Source of the DNA: Methylobacterium currus
GTDB taxonomy: Bacteria > Pseudomonadota > Alphaproteobacteria > Rhizobiales > Beijerinckiaceae
DNA: 64,000 nt
Assembly (NCBI RefSeq): GCF_003058325.1
Contig: NZ_CP028843.1
Coordinates: forward strand, 983,501-1,047,500
Direction of reading: 5' to 3'
Of this stretch, positions 54,386 to 63,881 are shown piece by piece. The notes beneath the pieces were generated by a model, which saw only the letters and a list, made by a program, of their open reading frames with translations, did no database searches and was not told where the DNA came from. Numbering within the stretch: position 1 is the stretch's first letter; every line of letters starts with the position of its first letter. The position numbers and the translations under genes were made by a program.

Positions 54386-55983
54386 CCCTGCGCCTTCCCG
54401 CCCAGAAGGCCCGCCGCCTCCAACTCTTCCCGCACCATCTTCTTGGTGATCTTGCCGTAGCCGGATTTCGGCAGCGAGTCGCGCAGGATGACCCGGCGCG
54501 GCAGCTTGTAGCGGGCGACCTTGTCGAACAGGAACGCCATCACGTCGTCCTCGGAGAGTGTCATGCCCTCGCGGGCGACGCAGACCGCGATGCCGATCTC
54601 GCCCCAGGTCGGGTCGGGCACGCCGAGCACCGCGGTCTCGGCCACCGCCGGATGGGCCAGGATCTTCTCCTCGATCTCCCGCGGGTAGATGTTCGAGCCG
54701 CCCGAGATGTACATGTCGGAGGCGCGGCCGGTGATGTAGAGGAACCGCTCCGCGTCGAGGGTGCCGAGGTCGCCGGTGCGGAACCAGCCGTCGCGAAAGG
54801 CCTCGGCATTGGCCTTCGGGTTCTCCCAGTATCCGGCGAACACCGCCGGGCCGCAGACGCAGATCTCGCCGGTCTCGCCGGGCGCGACCTCGCGGCCCTC
54901 CGGATCCTGGATCTGCACCTGCATGCCGGTGCGCTCGAAGCCGCAGGTGCCGATCTTCACCCCCGGCCCGTCCTCGGCCTCGTGCAGGGCCGGCGGCAGC
55001 ACCGTGATGTTGCCGGTGACCTCGCCGAGGCCGAAATACTGCACGATCACCTTGCCGAGGGTGCGAAGCGCCCGCTTCTGGTCCTCGCGGTACATCGGCG
55101 CGCCAGCATAGATGATGTAGCGCAGGGACGAGTGGTCGTGGGCGTCGACCGCCGGATGCTCGACCATCATCTTCAGGATCGTCGGCACCGTGAACATGTT
55201 GGTGATCCGGTGGCGCGCCACCAGACCCCAGACCTCGGCCGCGTCGAAGCGCTCGGAGGCCGGCAGCACGGAGGTCACGGCGCGGGCGACCTGCGCCACC
55301 GCGTGCACCCCGGCCCCGTGCGAGAGCGGCGCCACCACCAGGGAAGCGTCCGTCTCCGGGCTGGTGCCCGGCATCAGGTCGCAGAGGTGGTTGGTGATCA
55401 CGAAGGCCATCTGGCCATGGGTCAGCACCGCGGCCTTCGGCTTGCCGGTGGTGCCGGACGTGTAGAAGAACCAGCACGGATCGTCGTGCTGGACGGAGGC
55501 GTTCGCCACGCATTGGCCCGCGCCCTCCGCCACCACGTCCTCGTAGGCGACGCCGGCGGCTGGCCCCTCGCCGATGACGACGACGTGGCGCAGATCCGGG
55601 CAGGCCGCCTGCACGGCGGCGACGTGGTCCGGGTAGTCGGCGTGGCACAGGAAGGCGGTCGCGCCCGATTGCTGCGCCAGATAGGCGACGTCGCCCGGCA
55701 TCAGCCGGAAGTTCGTCGGCACGAACACCGCGCCGAGCCGGAACGCCGCGTACATGATCTCCAGGATGGCGTTGCCGTTGCGGGCATGGACCAGCAGCCG
55801 GTCTCCCTTGGCGATCCCGCGCTGGCTAAGCGCCGCCGCCAGCGCCGACACCCGGTCGTCGAACTGGCCCCAGCTCCAGCTCCGCTCGCCCCAGACGATG
55901 GCCGGGCGGTCCGGGTGACGCGCGGCGGCCTGGGTGAGGGAATGGGCGAGGTTCATCACCCGGCGCGACATCGGGGTCATCAT
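54382..55983 (-). CDS. AMP-forming acyl-CoA synthetase
   Basis: This 533-residue ANL-superfamily enzyme has the P-loop FFYTSGTTGKPKAAV, the A5-like YFGLGEVTGN, WFRTGDLGTLD and the C-terminal lysine region LPKSGYGKITKKMVREEL. It activates a carboxylic acid to acyl-AMP and then acyl-CoA. The ATG at 55983 has GAGGG upstream; an in-frame ATG directly after it is equally possible. It is co-transcribed with the overlapping DUF296 gene. The acid substrate is unknown. Confidence 0.92.
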   Translation of the reverse strand: MMTPMSRRVMNLAHSLTQAAARHPDRPAIVWGERSWSWGQFDDRVSALAAALSQRGIAKGDRLLVHARNGNAILEIMYAAFRLGAVFVPTNFRLMPGDVAYLAQQSGATAFLCHADYPDHVAAVQAACPDLRHVVVIGEGPAAGVAYEDVVAEGAGQCVANASVQHDDPCWFFYTSGTTGKPKAAVLTHGQMAFVITNHLCDLMPGTSPETDASLVVAPLSHGAGVHAVAQVARAVTSVLPASERFDAAEVWGLVARHRITNMFTVPTILKMMVEHPAVDAHDHSSLRYIIYAGAPMYREDQKRALRTLGKVIVQYFGLGEVTGNITVLPPALHEAEDGPGVKIGTCGFERTGMQVQIQDPEGREVAPGETGEICVCGPAVFAGYWENPKANAEAFRDGWFRTGDLGTLDAERFLYITGRASDMYISGGSNIYPREIEEKILAHPAVAETAVLGVPDPTWGEIGIAVCVAREGMTLSEDDVMAFLFDKVARYKLPRRVILRDSLPKSGYGKITKKMVREELEAAGLLGGKAQG

Positions 55984-56122
55984 CGGGCAGCCCTCGGGGT
56001 CGTCGTGGTCACGCTGTGTCCTCCCTGGCGGCGCCGGCCGTTCGGCTCGTGCGCGTCCGCGTCGCCGGGAGCTTACGACGCTCCGGGCGGGAAGCGGAAG
56101 CGCCGGGGGCGCATGCGCCGGC

Positions 56123-56719
56123 TCATACCTTGCGGGACTTGAAGCTGAGCCGGTGATGCCGGGTGAGGCCGAGGCTCGCCATCGCGGCCCGGTGCACGGC
56201 GGTGCCGTAGCCGACATTGCGCTCCCAGGCATAGGCCGGGTGGCGCCGGGCCAGCGCCCGCATCAGCCGGTCGCGCACCACCTTGGCGACGATCGAGCTG
56301 GCGGCGACCTGCGGCACCAGCCGGTCGCCGCCGACGAACGCCCGGCAGGGCAGGGGCAGGCCGGGGGGCACGTCGCGCCCGTCCACCGCCACCTCCGCGT
56401 CGATGCCGAGGCGCAGGACCGCGCGGCGCATGGCGTCGAGGGTGGCGGCGCGCACGTTGATCCGGTCGATCAGGTCGCGGGAGGCGCCGGCCAGCGCCAC
56501 GCGGCAAGCGGCCGAGATCCGCGGCGCCAGGTGCTCGCGGGTGGCGGCGTCGAGGCGCTTGCTGTCGTCGAGGGCCTCCAGCAGGTCGCCCGGCAGGGCG
56601 GCGGGGTCGAAATGCACCGCCGCCACGATCACGGGGCCGCAGAGCGCGCCGCGGCCGACCTCGTCGCAGCCGATGAGGACGGGGTAGCGGGCGGCGTGGC
56701 GGGCATCGAAGGGGCGCAT
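56123..56719 (-). CDS. rnhB: Ribonuclease HII
   Basis: This 198-residue nuclease removes RNA from RNA-DNA hybrids and single ribonucleotides. The catalytic acidic residues are in IGCDEVGRGALCGPV and EVAVDGRDVP. SSIVAKVVRDRLM is the other RNase HII signature. The ATG at 56719 is preferred over an upstream TTG (56761) by length and domain position. Confidence 0.93.
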   Translation of the reverse strand: MRPFDARHAARYPVLIGCDEVGRGALCGPVIVAAVHFDPAALPGDLLEALDDSKRLDAATREHLAPRISAACRVALAGASRDLIDRINVRAATLDAMRRAVLRLGIDAEVAVDGRDVPPGLPLPCRAFVGGDRLVPQVAASSIVAKVVRDRLMRALARRHPAYAWERNVGYGTAVHRAAMASLGLTRHHRLSFKSRKV

Positions 56720-56980
56720 CGCGCAGATGTGCGCGCGTTGCGGTTTCGAAATCCCTCTCAATCCACCCGATGACGTTCCCTTCCGGGCGCCGCGGCGCGA
56801 TGATCGGCCGCAACGAAGGCGCGTCGAGGCGCCGGAACGGGGAGGATGCCTGAGGCCCTACGGGTCCGGTCACGCGCTCGCGCTGTCGTGTCTTGGGCTC
56901 ACGGCATTTGGCACGCGGCATGCCGCTCCCGGCTTCCGGCCTCGCTCGGCCCGGATTCAACCGCTGGAGGTATGCTGCCC

Positions 56981-57226
56981 ATGAAGGTCGCCCTCGCCGT
57001 CGCCGCGCTCTCCCTCGTCCAGCCGGCGCATTCCTGGTATCCCTTCGAGTGCTGCTCGGACCAGGATTGCGAGCCGATCTCCGACGCCGTCGAGGTACCG
57101 GGCGGCTACCAGACGCACGGGATCTTCGTGCCGATGGCGAAGGTGCGGCCGAGCCAGGATGGGCGCTACCACTGGTGCCACCGCGGCGGCTACGTGTTCT
57201 GCTTCTTCGCGCCGCTCGCAGGGTGA
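56981..57226 (+). CDS. Small Cys-rich secreted protein
   Basis: This is an 81-residue protein. GGAGG lies about ten bases before ATG 56981; another ATG at 56972 is too close to it. The signal peptide is KVALAVAALSLVQPAHS. The mature part WYPFECCSDQDCEPI ... YHWCHRGGYVFCFFAPLAG has five Cys and many aromatic residues and probably folds with disulfides in the periplasm. The function is unknown. It is a compact family seen in alphaproteobacteria as far as I can judge. Confidence 0.7.
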   Translation: MKVALAVAALSLVQPAHSWYPFECCSDQDCEPISDAVEVPGGYQTHGIFVPMAKVRPSQDGRYHWCHRGGYVFCFFAPLAG

Positions 57227-57317
57227 CACTCCCCCTTGGCGGGCGGGCGGCTTGCTGCCACCTCTGGGCGGCGGGCGCGTTCCGAATGGGCGCAGGGCCC
57301 CGCGACAAGGAGGATGC

Positions 57318-57470
57318 ATGACCACGCCGCCGCGGCAGAACCCAGTCCTGGCGCTCGCCTTGCCCGTCGCGCTGCTCGCCGGAGCCCTGTCGATCGGGTT
57401 CTGGACCCTCGACCACATCCGGGTCACCCGCGCCCGGGCGCTGGCCGCGCAGATGTGGATGCAGCCCTGA
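57318..57470 (+). CDS. 50-residue single-helix membrane protein
   Basis: A very strong AAGGAGG ends about four bases before ATG 57318. The sequence has one membrane helix (LALALPVALLAGALSIGFWTLDHI) and a short basic tail. The excellent ribosome site supports a real gene despite the small size. It follows the Cys-rich secreted protein on the same strand. Confidence 0.6.
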   Translation: MTTPPRQNPVLALALPVALLAGALSIGFWTLDHIRVTRARALAAQMWMQP

Positions 57471-57869
57471 GACACCGGCTCAAAAAAGGACCGCGCTCCG
57501 AGGAGGCGGCCCTGAAGTCATTTGGGTCTCGAAACCTCGGAGGAGGCCCGGCCCGCCGGCATCGCGGGGGCTGGGGGGCTGGGTACCGGAGCGGCCGACG
57601 GGCCGGGCCATGAGGTCGGCTTACCCCTACGCGCGCATCAAGGCCGGCGCGCGGCGCGATTACGGCGATTTGTGGGCGTATGCGCCCGTTTCCGCGTATT
57701 TCCGCTTCGCATCGGCGAGTTGCTGACGCCCTGTCTCTCCGGCGCAACCCTTGCGGGGCCGTGGGTGCCATCCCATCATGGTCAGGAGCGGGTCGTTCGC
57801 CGGCTCGTCATCGCTGCGCCCGACGTGCGAATTATCCCGCGCGAATCACCCCGACAGGCAGGAGACACG
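57471..57869. other. About 400 bp without a supported gene
   Basis: Only shadow open frames are seen. The promoter of the DUF2794 gene should be near the right end. Confidence 0.4.
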
Positions 57870-58244
57870 ATGAGCGAAGGAGAGACGGCCGAAAGCTGGA
57901 GCGCCGGCGCCCAGGTTGTATCTTTCCCGGGACCTTTCCCGCGCGCCGCACCGCAGGTGTCATTCCATCGCGACGAGCTGCGCATCATCCTGAACCTCTA
58001 CGGCCGGATGGTCGCCGAGGGCGAATGGCGGGACTACACGATCGACTTCACCCGCGAGAAGGCGGTGTTCTCCATCCACCGCCGCACCTCCGAGCGGCCG
58101 CTCTACCGCATCGAGAAGGACCCGCGCCTCGCCCGGCGCCAGGGCGCCTATGCGGTGATCGCCGAGACCGGCCGCATCCTGAAGCGCGGGCACGATCTGG
58201 CGCAGGTGCTGCGGGTGCTGGAGAAGCCGCTCAGGGTGGTGTGA
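57870..58244 (+). CDS. DUF2794-domain protein
   Basis: This is a 124-residue protein; GGCAGGAGA precedes ATG 57870. The conserved core VSFHRDELRIILNLYGRMVAEGEWRDYTIDF and FSIHRRTSERPLYRIEK matches the alphaproteobacterial DUF2794 family. It is cytoplasmic and the function is unknown. Confidence 0.85.
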   Translation: MSEGETAESWSAGAQVVSFPGPFPRAAPQVSFHRDELRIILNLYGRMVAEGEWRDYTIDFTREKAVFSIHRRTSERPLYRIEKDPRLARRQGAYAVIAETGRILKRGHDLAQVLRVLEKPLRVV

Positions 58245-58270
58245 GGCGCTGACCGGTGCGCCGGCCTGAA

Positions 58271-58433
58271 CCCTCCCCCCTCCGCGGGGGACGATGGCGA
58301 ACGGAGCGAGCCGGGAGAGGGGAACCACGCTTCCAGAGAGGTCGCGCGTGATGACAGGCGCCTCCCGGATCAGCGTCGCTCTGCCCCTCTCCCGCCCGGC
58401 TCCGTCGGGCACCCTCCCCCGCGGAGGGGAGGG
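58271..58433. repeat. Intergenic inverted repeat (dispersed element type)
   Basis: The left end CCCTCCCCCCTCCGCGGGGGA and the right end TCCCCCGCGGAGGGGAGGG are near-perfect inverted repeats. Inner blocks (CGGGAGAGGGG and CCCCTCTCCCG) pair too. It is a non-coding palindromic unit of the kind scattered through GC-rich rhizobial genomes. It may serve as terminator for the DUF2794 gene. Confidence 0.7.
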
Positions 58434-58577
58434 TCGGGGCCGGCGCATACCGCCCCTTAACGCTTCCGACGCGCATCCCCCTCTTCATCCCCCGGCAAGC
58501 ATCTTTGCCAACCGGAACGACAGGTTTCCCGGCGGATTATCACGGGGCTGATAAGGTCACGCTCGAGGACCGCAGGG

Positions 58578-59084
58578 ATGCACAAGCAGAGTGGATGGAT
58601 CGCGGCGGGGATCGTCGCGGTGACGATGGCGGCCGGGCCGGCCGTGGCGCGGGAGCTGGTCGCCTTCGACGCGGCCGCGGAAGCAGGCACGGTGGTGGTG
58701 CGGACCGCCGAGCGGCGGCTGTACTTCATCAACGGGGACGGGACGGCGATCCGTTACCCGGTGGCGGTCGGCAAGGCCGGCAAGCAATGGACCGGCTACG
58801 CCCGCATCGACGGAAAATACCTCCGGCCGGCCTGGTCGCCGCCCGACGAGGTGAAGCGGGACAATCCCCGCCTGCCGGACGTGATTGCCGGCGGCTCGCC
58901 GAGCAACCCGATGGGCGCCGCGGCCCTCACCCTCGACCGCGGCGAGTACGCGATCCACGGCACCAACCGGCCGGGATCGATCGGCACCTTCGCGTCCTAT
59001 GGCTGCATCCGCATGTACAACCAGGACGTGGCCGATCTCTACGGCCGCGTCCAGGTCGGCGCCACCGTGGTGGTGACGCGCTGA
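58578..59084 (+). CDS. L,D-transpeptidase (YkuD family)
   Basis: This 168-residue exported enzyme has an N-terminal signal (WIAAGIVAVTMAAGPAVA). The YkuD domain has the catalytic motif HGTNRPGSIGTFASYGCIRM with the Cys nucleophile. It cross-links peptidoglycan or attaches proteins to it in the periplasm. Length suits a minimal single-domain member. Confidence 0.93.
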   Translation: MHKQSGWIAAGIVAVTMAAGPAVARELVAFDAAAEAGTVVVRTAERRLYFINGDGTAIRYPVAVGKAGKQWTGYARIDGKYLRPAWSPPDEVKRDNPRLPDVIAGGSPSNPMGAAALTLDRGEYAIHGTNRPGSIGTFASYGCIRMYNQDVADLYGRVQVGATVVVTR

Positions 59085-59089
59085 GCCCT

Positions 59090-59193
59090 GGAGCATTTTC
59101 CGACGAAGCGGATCCCGGTTCGTCGCAGAAAATGCGGCAGAATCAAAGACCTAGAGCATCATCCGATTGCAGCGCGATCGGACGATGCTCTAG
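59090..59193. repeat. Dispersed intergenic hairpin repeat
   Basis: GGAGCATTTTCCGACGAAG starts a block that ends in a hairpin with arms AGAGCATCATCCGAT and ATCGGACGATGCTCT (one mismatch). An inner inverted pair GCATTTTC / GAAAATGC is also present. Blocks like this are found at many intergenic places in Methylobacterium and relatives, from general knowledge. It lies between the convergent transpeptidase and cupin genes and could act as terminator for both. Confidence 0.7.
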
Positions 59194-59522
59194 CGCCCGT
59201 GCACCTGCGCGGGCGGCGAGGTGGCCTCGACGGCGGTGAAGGTCTCGAGGATGCGGTAGGTGTGCCGGGCCCCCGCCGGCACCAGCCAGGAATCGCCCGG
59301 CTCCAGGCGCACGGTCTGGCCCTCGACCACCAGCTCCGCCCGGCCCGAGATCACGTAGCCGACGGTCTCGTAGTCGCGGGCGGCGCTCGGCTTGTCGTGG
59401 GTCGGCGGCTCGTCGGCCCACAGCCGCATCGCGACATGCTTGCCGGAGGCGAGGATGCGCTCGCCGTGCGGTCCCTGCGGCGACTGTCCGCCGGGCACCG
59501 TCTTGATCGTCGTGTCGCCCAT
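59190..59522 (-). CDS. Cupin-domain protein
   Basis: This is a 110-residue single cupin. The metal-ligand regions are weak in the first motif (YETVGYVISGRAELVVEG) and clearer in the second (EPGDSWLVPAGARHTYRI). Such proteins bind small ligands or metals. The ATG at 59522 gives the natural length. It has no operon partner. Confidence 0.85.
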   Translation of the reverse strand: MGDTTIKTVPGGQSPQGPHGERILASGKHVAMRLWADEPPTHDKPSAARDYETVGYVISGRAELVVEGQTVRLEPGDSWLVPAGARHTYRILETFTAVEATSPPAQVHGR

Positions 59523-59652
59523 GATCCTGCTCCTGCCGGGGACATGATGTCCCGTGTCGGGGACGTCATGTCCGTATCGGGGACTTCGCGGCCCCATCGT
59601 CGCGTCTTCGCGACCCCAACGGCAGCGGGCGGCGGGCGTTCCGGATCCCGGG

Positions 59653-60027
59653 CTACCGGAGTGTCGCGGCGATCGCCCGCTGGATGCCGCGAATGTCGGC
59701 CCCGCGCTTGAGGGTGCGAGAAATCGGGTCGGGCCGGCCCGAGACCCAGATCGTCAGCTCCGAATCGAGGTCGAAGTTGCCCGCATTCTCGATCGCGAAC
59801 GAGGTGATCGCCCGGTACGGCACGGTGAGGTAGGAGACTTTGCGCCCGGTCACGCCCTGCTTGTCGATCAGGATCATCCGACGGTCGGTGAAGACCATCA
59901 GGTCGCGGATCACCCGGAACGCCACCTGCACGGTCTCGCCCGGGACCAGCATCCCGTCGAGTTCCTGGGCCACCGCCTCCGGCGCCGCGTCGCTGCCATG
60001 GCCGAGCAGGCCGTCGAGCAATCCCAT
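59653..60027 (-). CDS. Bacterial PH-domain protein
   Basis: This is a 124-residue protein that reads MGLLDGLLGHGSDAAPEAV and then VQVAFRVIRDLMVFTDRRMILIDKQGVTGRKVSYLTVPYRAITSF, the standard prokaryotic PH (bPH_1) core. It is cytoplasmic, probably forms a ring-like oligomer, and its function is unknown. It is followed upstream by the SDHAF4-like gene, 11 bases away on the same strand. Confidence 0.87.
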   Translation of the reverse strand: MGLLDGLLGHGSDAAPEAVAQELDGMLVPGETVQVAFRVIRDLMVFTDRRMILIDKQGVTGRKVSYLTVPYRAITSFAIENAGNFDLDSELTIWVSGRPDPISRTLKRGADIRGIQRAIAATLR

Positions 60028-60038
60028 CACCGCACCCC

Positions 60039-60251
60039 TCAGAAGTCGGTCGCCAGGCCCTTCACTTCCCAATCGTCGTAGCGCACCGGCTCCAGGCCGC
60101 CGCGGCCGTTGATCTCGCGCTCGCGCCGGATCTCCCCGGCCCGGGCGTCGATCTCGGCCCGCCGGGCCTCGGCCTCGGCCAGCGCACGCTGCGCGGCCGG
60201 CGACAGGGTCCTCGGCTCGGACTTGGTTGCAGGGGCCTCGCTCTCGCTCAT
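60039..60251 (-). CDS. DUF1674 / SDHAF4-like succinate dehydrogenase assembly protein
   Basis: This is a 70-residue protein. The C-terminal REREINGRGGLEPVRYDDWEVKGLATDF is the hallmark of the DUF1674 family, related to mitochondrial SDHAF4. SDHAF4 binds flavinated SdhA during complex II assembly. The N-terminal part is charged and helical. ATG 60251 is preferred over an upstream alternative at 60290. Confidence 0.9.
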   Translation of the reverse strand: MSESEAPATKSEPRTLSPAAQRALAEAEARRAEIDARAGEIRREREINGRGGLEPVRYDDWEVKGLATDF

Positions 60252-60436
60252 CGGTCGACTCTCGATCGCTCCACGTCGCGGCGCTTGCATCTCGGGCGGC
60301 CGGATGCCACCCCGGAACGCAAGGCCGCCGGTCCCTCCGAGGTGGAGGGCACGGGCGGCAGCGTCAAGGTCGGGCCCGGTCTCGGATCATGTCCGCAGGG
60401 GCCTTCAGTCCGCGCCACGGGCGCGGTGGGGTGAGG

Positions 60437-61801
60437 ATGGACGAACAGCACAACGAGGTCGCAGGCCCGGCGATCGCGGGCCCGGCGGTCGCCGGCCTGC
60501 CGGCGCGGCGCCTCGCCTGGGGGATCGTGGCGGACCTGCTCGGCAAGAACCGCGGCACCACGCTCGAGGATGCGATGGAGCCGGCAGTCCACCGGGCCGC
60601 CCTGCCGCCGCAGGATGCGGGCCTCGCCCGCGCCATCGCCACCACGACGTTCCGGCATCTCGGGGTGATCCTCCATGCGCTCGACCAGCGCCTGGCGAAG
60701 GGCCTGCCGCAGGACCAGCCGGGCCTCGTCGCCCTGCTCGCCACCGGGGCGGCGCAGATCCTCTACCTCAACGTCCAGGACCATGCCGCCGTGGACCTGG
60801 CGGTGCGCCTCGCCAAGGCCGAGCCCGGCCTGCAGCACCTCCCGGGCCTCGCCAACGCGGTCCTGCGCCGGATCGCCCGGGAGCGCGACGCGATCCGCCA
60901 GGAGGGCGATGCCGAGCCCCTGCGCCTCAACACGCCGGGCTGGCTCGCGCGGCGCTGGGTCGCCGCCTATGGCGAGGAGACGGCCCGGGCCATCGCGGCC
61001 GCCCATGCAGGCGGGGCGGGGCTCGACCTGACCTTGCGCCCCGGCGCCCCGATTCCTGAGGGCCTCGAGGGCCGGCGCCTGCCGGGCGGTTTGAGCCTGC
61101 GCCTCGACGATGCCAGAACCCCGGTGCCGGACCTGCCCGGCTTCCAGGACGGTGCCTGGTGGGTGCAGGACGCCGCCGCGGCGCTGCCGGCCCATCTCCT
61201 CGGGGTGCGGCCCGGCGAGCGGGTCGCCGATCTCTGCGCGGCGCCCGGGGGCAAGACCGCTCAGCTCGCCGCCGCGGGCGCCGCGGTGCTGGCGGTCGAC
61301 CGCTCGGCCCCGCGCCTGCGCCGGCTCGAGGCGAACCTCGCCCGTCTCGGCCTGTCCGCCGAGGTGCGGGCCGTCGACGCGCTGGCGCTGCCGGAGGACC
61401 AGCCCTTCGACGCGGTGCTGCTCGACGCGCCGTGCAGCGCCACCGGCACGGTGCGGCGCCACCCGGACGTCGCCTGGTCGAAGCGCGAGAGCGACCTTCC
61501 CCGCCTCACCGCGCTCCAGGCGAGGCTCCTCGACAAGGCGGCACGGCTGGTCCGCCCGGGCGGGCGCCTCGTCTACTGCACCTGCTCGCTGGAACCGGAG
61601 GAGGGCGAGGCCCAGACCGCGGCCTTCCTGACGCGTCACCCGGACTTCGCCCGCCTCCCGATCGCTCCCGCGGAGGTCGGCGACCCCGCCCTCGTCACCG
61701 CGGCGGGCGACCTGCGCACCCTGCCGTCGCACTGGCCGGACGAAGGCCGCGGCGGGCTCGACGGCTTCTACGCGGCGCGGCTGGAGCGCAGGGGAGCGTG
61801 A
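60437..61801 (+). CDS. RsmB/NOL1/NOP2-like rRNA cytosine methyltransferase
   Basis: This is a 454-residue enzyme. The N-terminal NusB-like RNA-binding domain (about 25-170) contains ALLATGAAQILYLNVQDHAAVDLAV. The SAM-binding domain has DLCAAPGGKTAQLA, the DAPCSATGTVRRHPDV catalytic motif (motif IV Cys) and YCTCSLEPEEGEAQ with the second Cys. It methylates C5 of a cytosine in 16S rRNA by family inference. ATG 60437 stands after a GGTGGGG-rich leader. Confidence 0.93.
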   Translation: MDEQHNEVAGPAIAGPAVAGLPARRLAWGIVADLLGKNRGTTLEDAMEPAVHRAALPPQDAGLARAIATTTFRHLGVILHALDQRLAKGLPQDQPGLVALLATGAAQILYLNVQDHAAVDLAVRLAKAEPGLQHLPGLANAVLRRIARERDAIRQEGDAEPLRLNTPGWLARRWVAAYGEETARAIAAAHAGGAGLDLTLRPGAPIPEGLEGRRLPGGLSLRLDDARTPVPDLPGFQDGAWWVQDAAAALPAHLLGVRPGERVADLCAAPGGKTAQLAAAGAAVLAVDRSAPRLRRLEANLARLGLSAEVRAVDALALPEDQPFDAVLLDAPCSATGTVRRHPDVAWSKRESDLPRLTALQARLLDKAARLVRPGGRLVYCTCSLEPEEGEAQTAAFLTRHPDFARLPIAPAEVGDPALVTAAGDLRTLPSHWPDEGRGGLDGFYAARLERRGA

Positions 61802-62025
61802 GGACGGGGAGCGCGCAGAATCTGTTCACGGGTCGGCCTGACGGTTTGACCCGGCGATGATCCTTGACCATTCCTTGACGAGAGGCGCCGCCGCCCGATG
61901 CCGGCCCCTTGAGCAGACCTGCGTCGGCGTGCCGGCGCGTCGTCCGCTCAGGCTTTCGGTGTGTCGCAGGGTTTCGTCGCAGGACCGGCGGCCGCTCGTG
62001 CGGAACCTGCGGGGCAGGAGGTGGC

Positions 62026-63738
62026 GTGGGTTGGGGGCCTGACCGCTGGCGATTCTACCGCCTCGTCGGGCACGAGGCGGGACGCGTCCTGCGGGCTGCC
62101 GCCGTGCGCGCGACCTCGCGCCCCTCGGCGCTGGCCCGCCTGCGACCGACCGGCCTCGTGATCGCGCCGCAGGACCTGCGCACCAGCGACGCGACCATCG
62201 CGGCCGACATCTATGCCGGGCTGTTCGTGTTCGCCGGGCGGGCGCTCGCCACCGGCGGGCGCTCGCCGTTCGATTTCGCGCCGCCCTCGCCCCAATGGGG
62301 CGAGGAACTCTACGGCTTTGGCTGGCTGCGCCACCTGCGCGCCGCCGAGAGCGCGCTGTCGCGCGCCAACGCCCGCGCCTTCGTGCAGGACGTCATGGCG
62401 GGCCGCGGCGACCAGGCCCTGGCCCACCGGCCGACGGTGGTCGCCCGGCGGCTGATCTCGCTCCTGTGCCAGTCGCCCCTGGTGCTGGAGGGGGCGGACC
62501 ACGCCTTCTACCAGGCCTTCCTGAAGCTGATCGGGCGCTGCACCCGCAGCCTCGACCAGGCCCTGCGCCGCGGCATCATGCCCCGCGACCGGCTCGTCGC
62601 CGCGGTGGCGCTCGCCTATGCGGGCCTGTGCTGCGAGGGGTTCGAGCCGGTCCTGCGCCGGGGCACGCGGCTCCTCCACCGCGAGCTGACCCGCCAGATC
62701 CTGCCCGATGGCGGCCATCGCAGCCGCGACCCGGGCTTCGCCAAGGACCTGCTCCTCGACCTCCTGCCCCTGCGCCAGAGCTTCCTGAGCCGCGACATCG
62801 CCCCGCCGGAGGCCCTGCTCAACGCCATCGATCGGATGCTGCCGCTCCTGCGGCTCCTGCGCCACGGCGACGCCTCGCTGGGCCACCACAACGGCATGGG
62901 GGCGACCGCCGCCGACCAGCTCGCCACCCTGCTGGTCTATGACGGGGCGCTCGCCAAGCCGCTGATGCACGCGCCCCATTCCGGCTACGCCCGCCTCGAG
63001 GGCGGGGGCGGCACCCTGGTGGTGGCCGACATCGGCGCGGCTCCCCCGCCGGCCTATTCCGCCGTGGCCGGGGCCGGCTGCCTCTCCTTCGAGCTGTCCT
63101 GCGGGCCGCAGCGGCTGGTGGTGAATTGCGGCATGCCGGCGACCGGCGAGGAGATGCGCGCGCTCGCCCGCACCACCGCCGCCCATTCCACCGCGTGCCT
63201 CGCCGATTCCTCCTCCTGCCGCTTCCTCGCCCTGTCGCAGCCGGGCCTGATCCATCCGCTCGCCGCGTGGCTGAAGCGCCGGATGGGGCCGATCGTCGTG
63301 CGCGGCCCCTCCGACGTCACGGTCGAGCGCGGCACCGACCCTGCGGGCGCCGGCCTGCTCGCCGGCCGGCACGACGGCTACGCCCCGACATTCGGCCTGC
63401 TCCACGAGCGGCGCTGGCGCCTGCATCCGGACGGCGCCCTGCTGGAGGGGCATGACGGCTTCGTGCGCGACGGGGCGGGACGGAGCGGTCCGGTCGAGGC
63501 GGCGATCCGCTTCCATCTCCACCCGACCGTGCGGGCGAGCCGGGTCGGGCGCGGGGTGCGGCTCGCCGGGGCGGGCGCGCCCTGGCTGTTCGAGGCCGAC
63601 GAGCTCGATCCGGTGATCGAGGAGAGCGTGTTCTTCGCCGCTCTCAACGGCGCCCGCCGCACCGAGCAGATCGTTCTCCACCTCACCGTCGCCGACGGGA
63701 CCCGGGTGGCCTGGCGCTTCCGCCGCCTGGCGGATTGA
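62026..63738 (+). CDS. Heparinase II/III-like protein
   Basis: This is a 570-residue protein. A GTG at 62026 with AGGAGG four to five bases upstream is preferred over the earlier TTG at 61909. The N-terminal half is an alpha-toroid-like region (WGEELYGFGWLRHLRAAESALSRANARAF and LPDGGHRSRDPGFAKDLLLDLLPLR). The C-terminal half is beta-rich (CLSFELSCGPQRLVVNCGMPA), the usual heparinase II/III C-terminal domain. It may act on an envelope or capsular polysaccharide. In alphaproteobacteria it often follows the RsmB-like gene. Confidence 0.87.
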   Translation: MGWGPDRWRFYRLVGHEAGRVLRAAAVRATSRPSALARLRPTGLVIAPQDLRTSDATIAADIYAGLFVFAGRALATGGRSPFDFAPPSPQWGEELYGFGWLRHLRAAESALSRANARAFVQDVMAGRGDQALAHRPTVVARRLISLLCQSPLVLEGADHAFYQAFLKLIGRCTRSLDQALRRGIMPRDRLVAAVALAYAGLCCEGFEPVLRRGTRLLHRELTRQILPDGGHRSRDPGFAKDLLLDLLPLRQSFLSRDIAPPEALLNAIDRMLPLLRLLRHGDASLGHHNGMGATAADQLATLLVYDGALAKPLMHAPHSGYARLEGGGGTLVVADIGAAPPPAYSAVAGAGCLSFELSCGPQRLVVNCGMPATGEEMRALARTTAAHSTACLADSSSCRFLALSQPGLIHPLAAWLKRRMGPIVVRGPSDVTVERGTDPAGAGLLAGRHDGYAPTFGLLHERRWRLHPDGALLEGHDGFVRDGAGRSGPVEAAIRFHLHPTVRASRVGRGVRLAGAGAPWLFEADELDPVIEESVFFAALNGARRTEQIVLHLTVADGTRVAWRFRRLAD

Positions 63739-63881
63739 GCCCATCTGTTCGCGCTTGCGATCGATATTTTTCTCGGCCCTCACTCATTTGAGGGTTTTGC
63801 GGCCCTGAATGAACATTCTTTGGGCAGGCGTCCATGTTACATAACCGTGCCGAGTCGGCCTCGGGCGGGGAATTCCACGGA

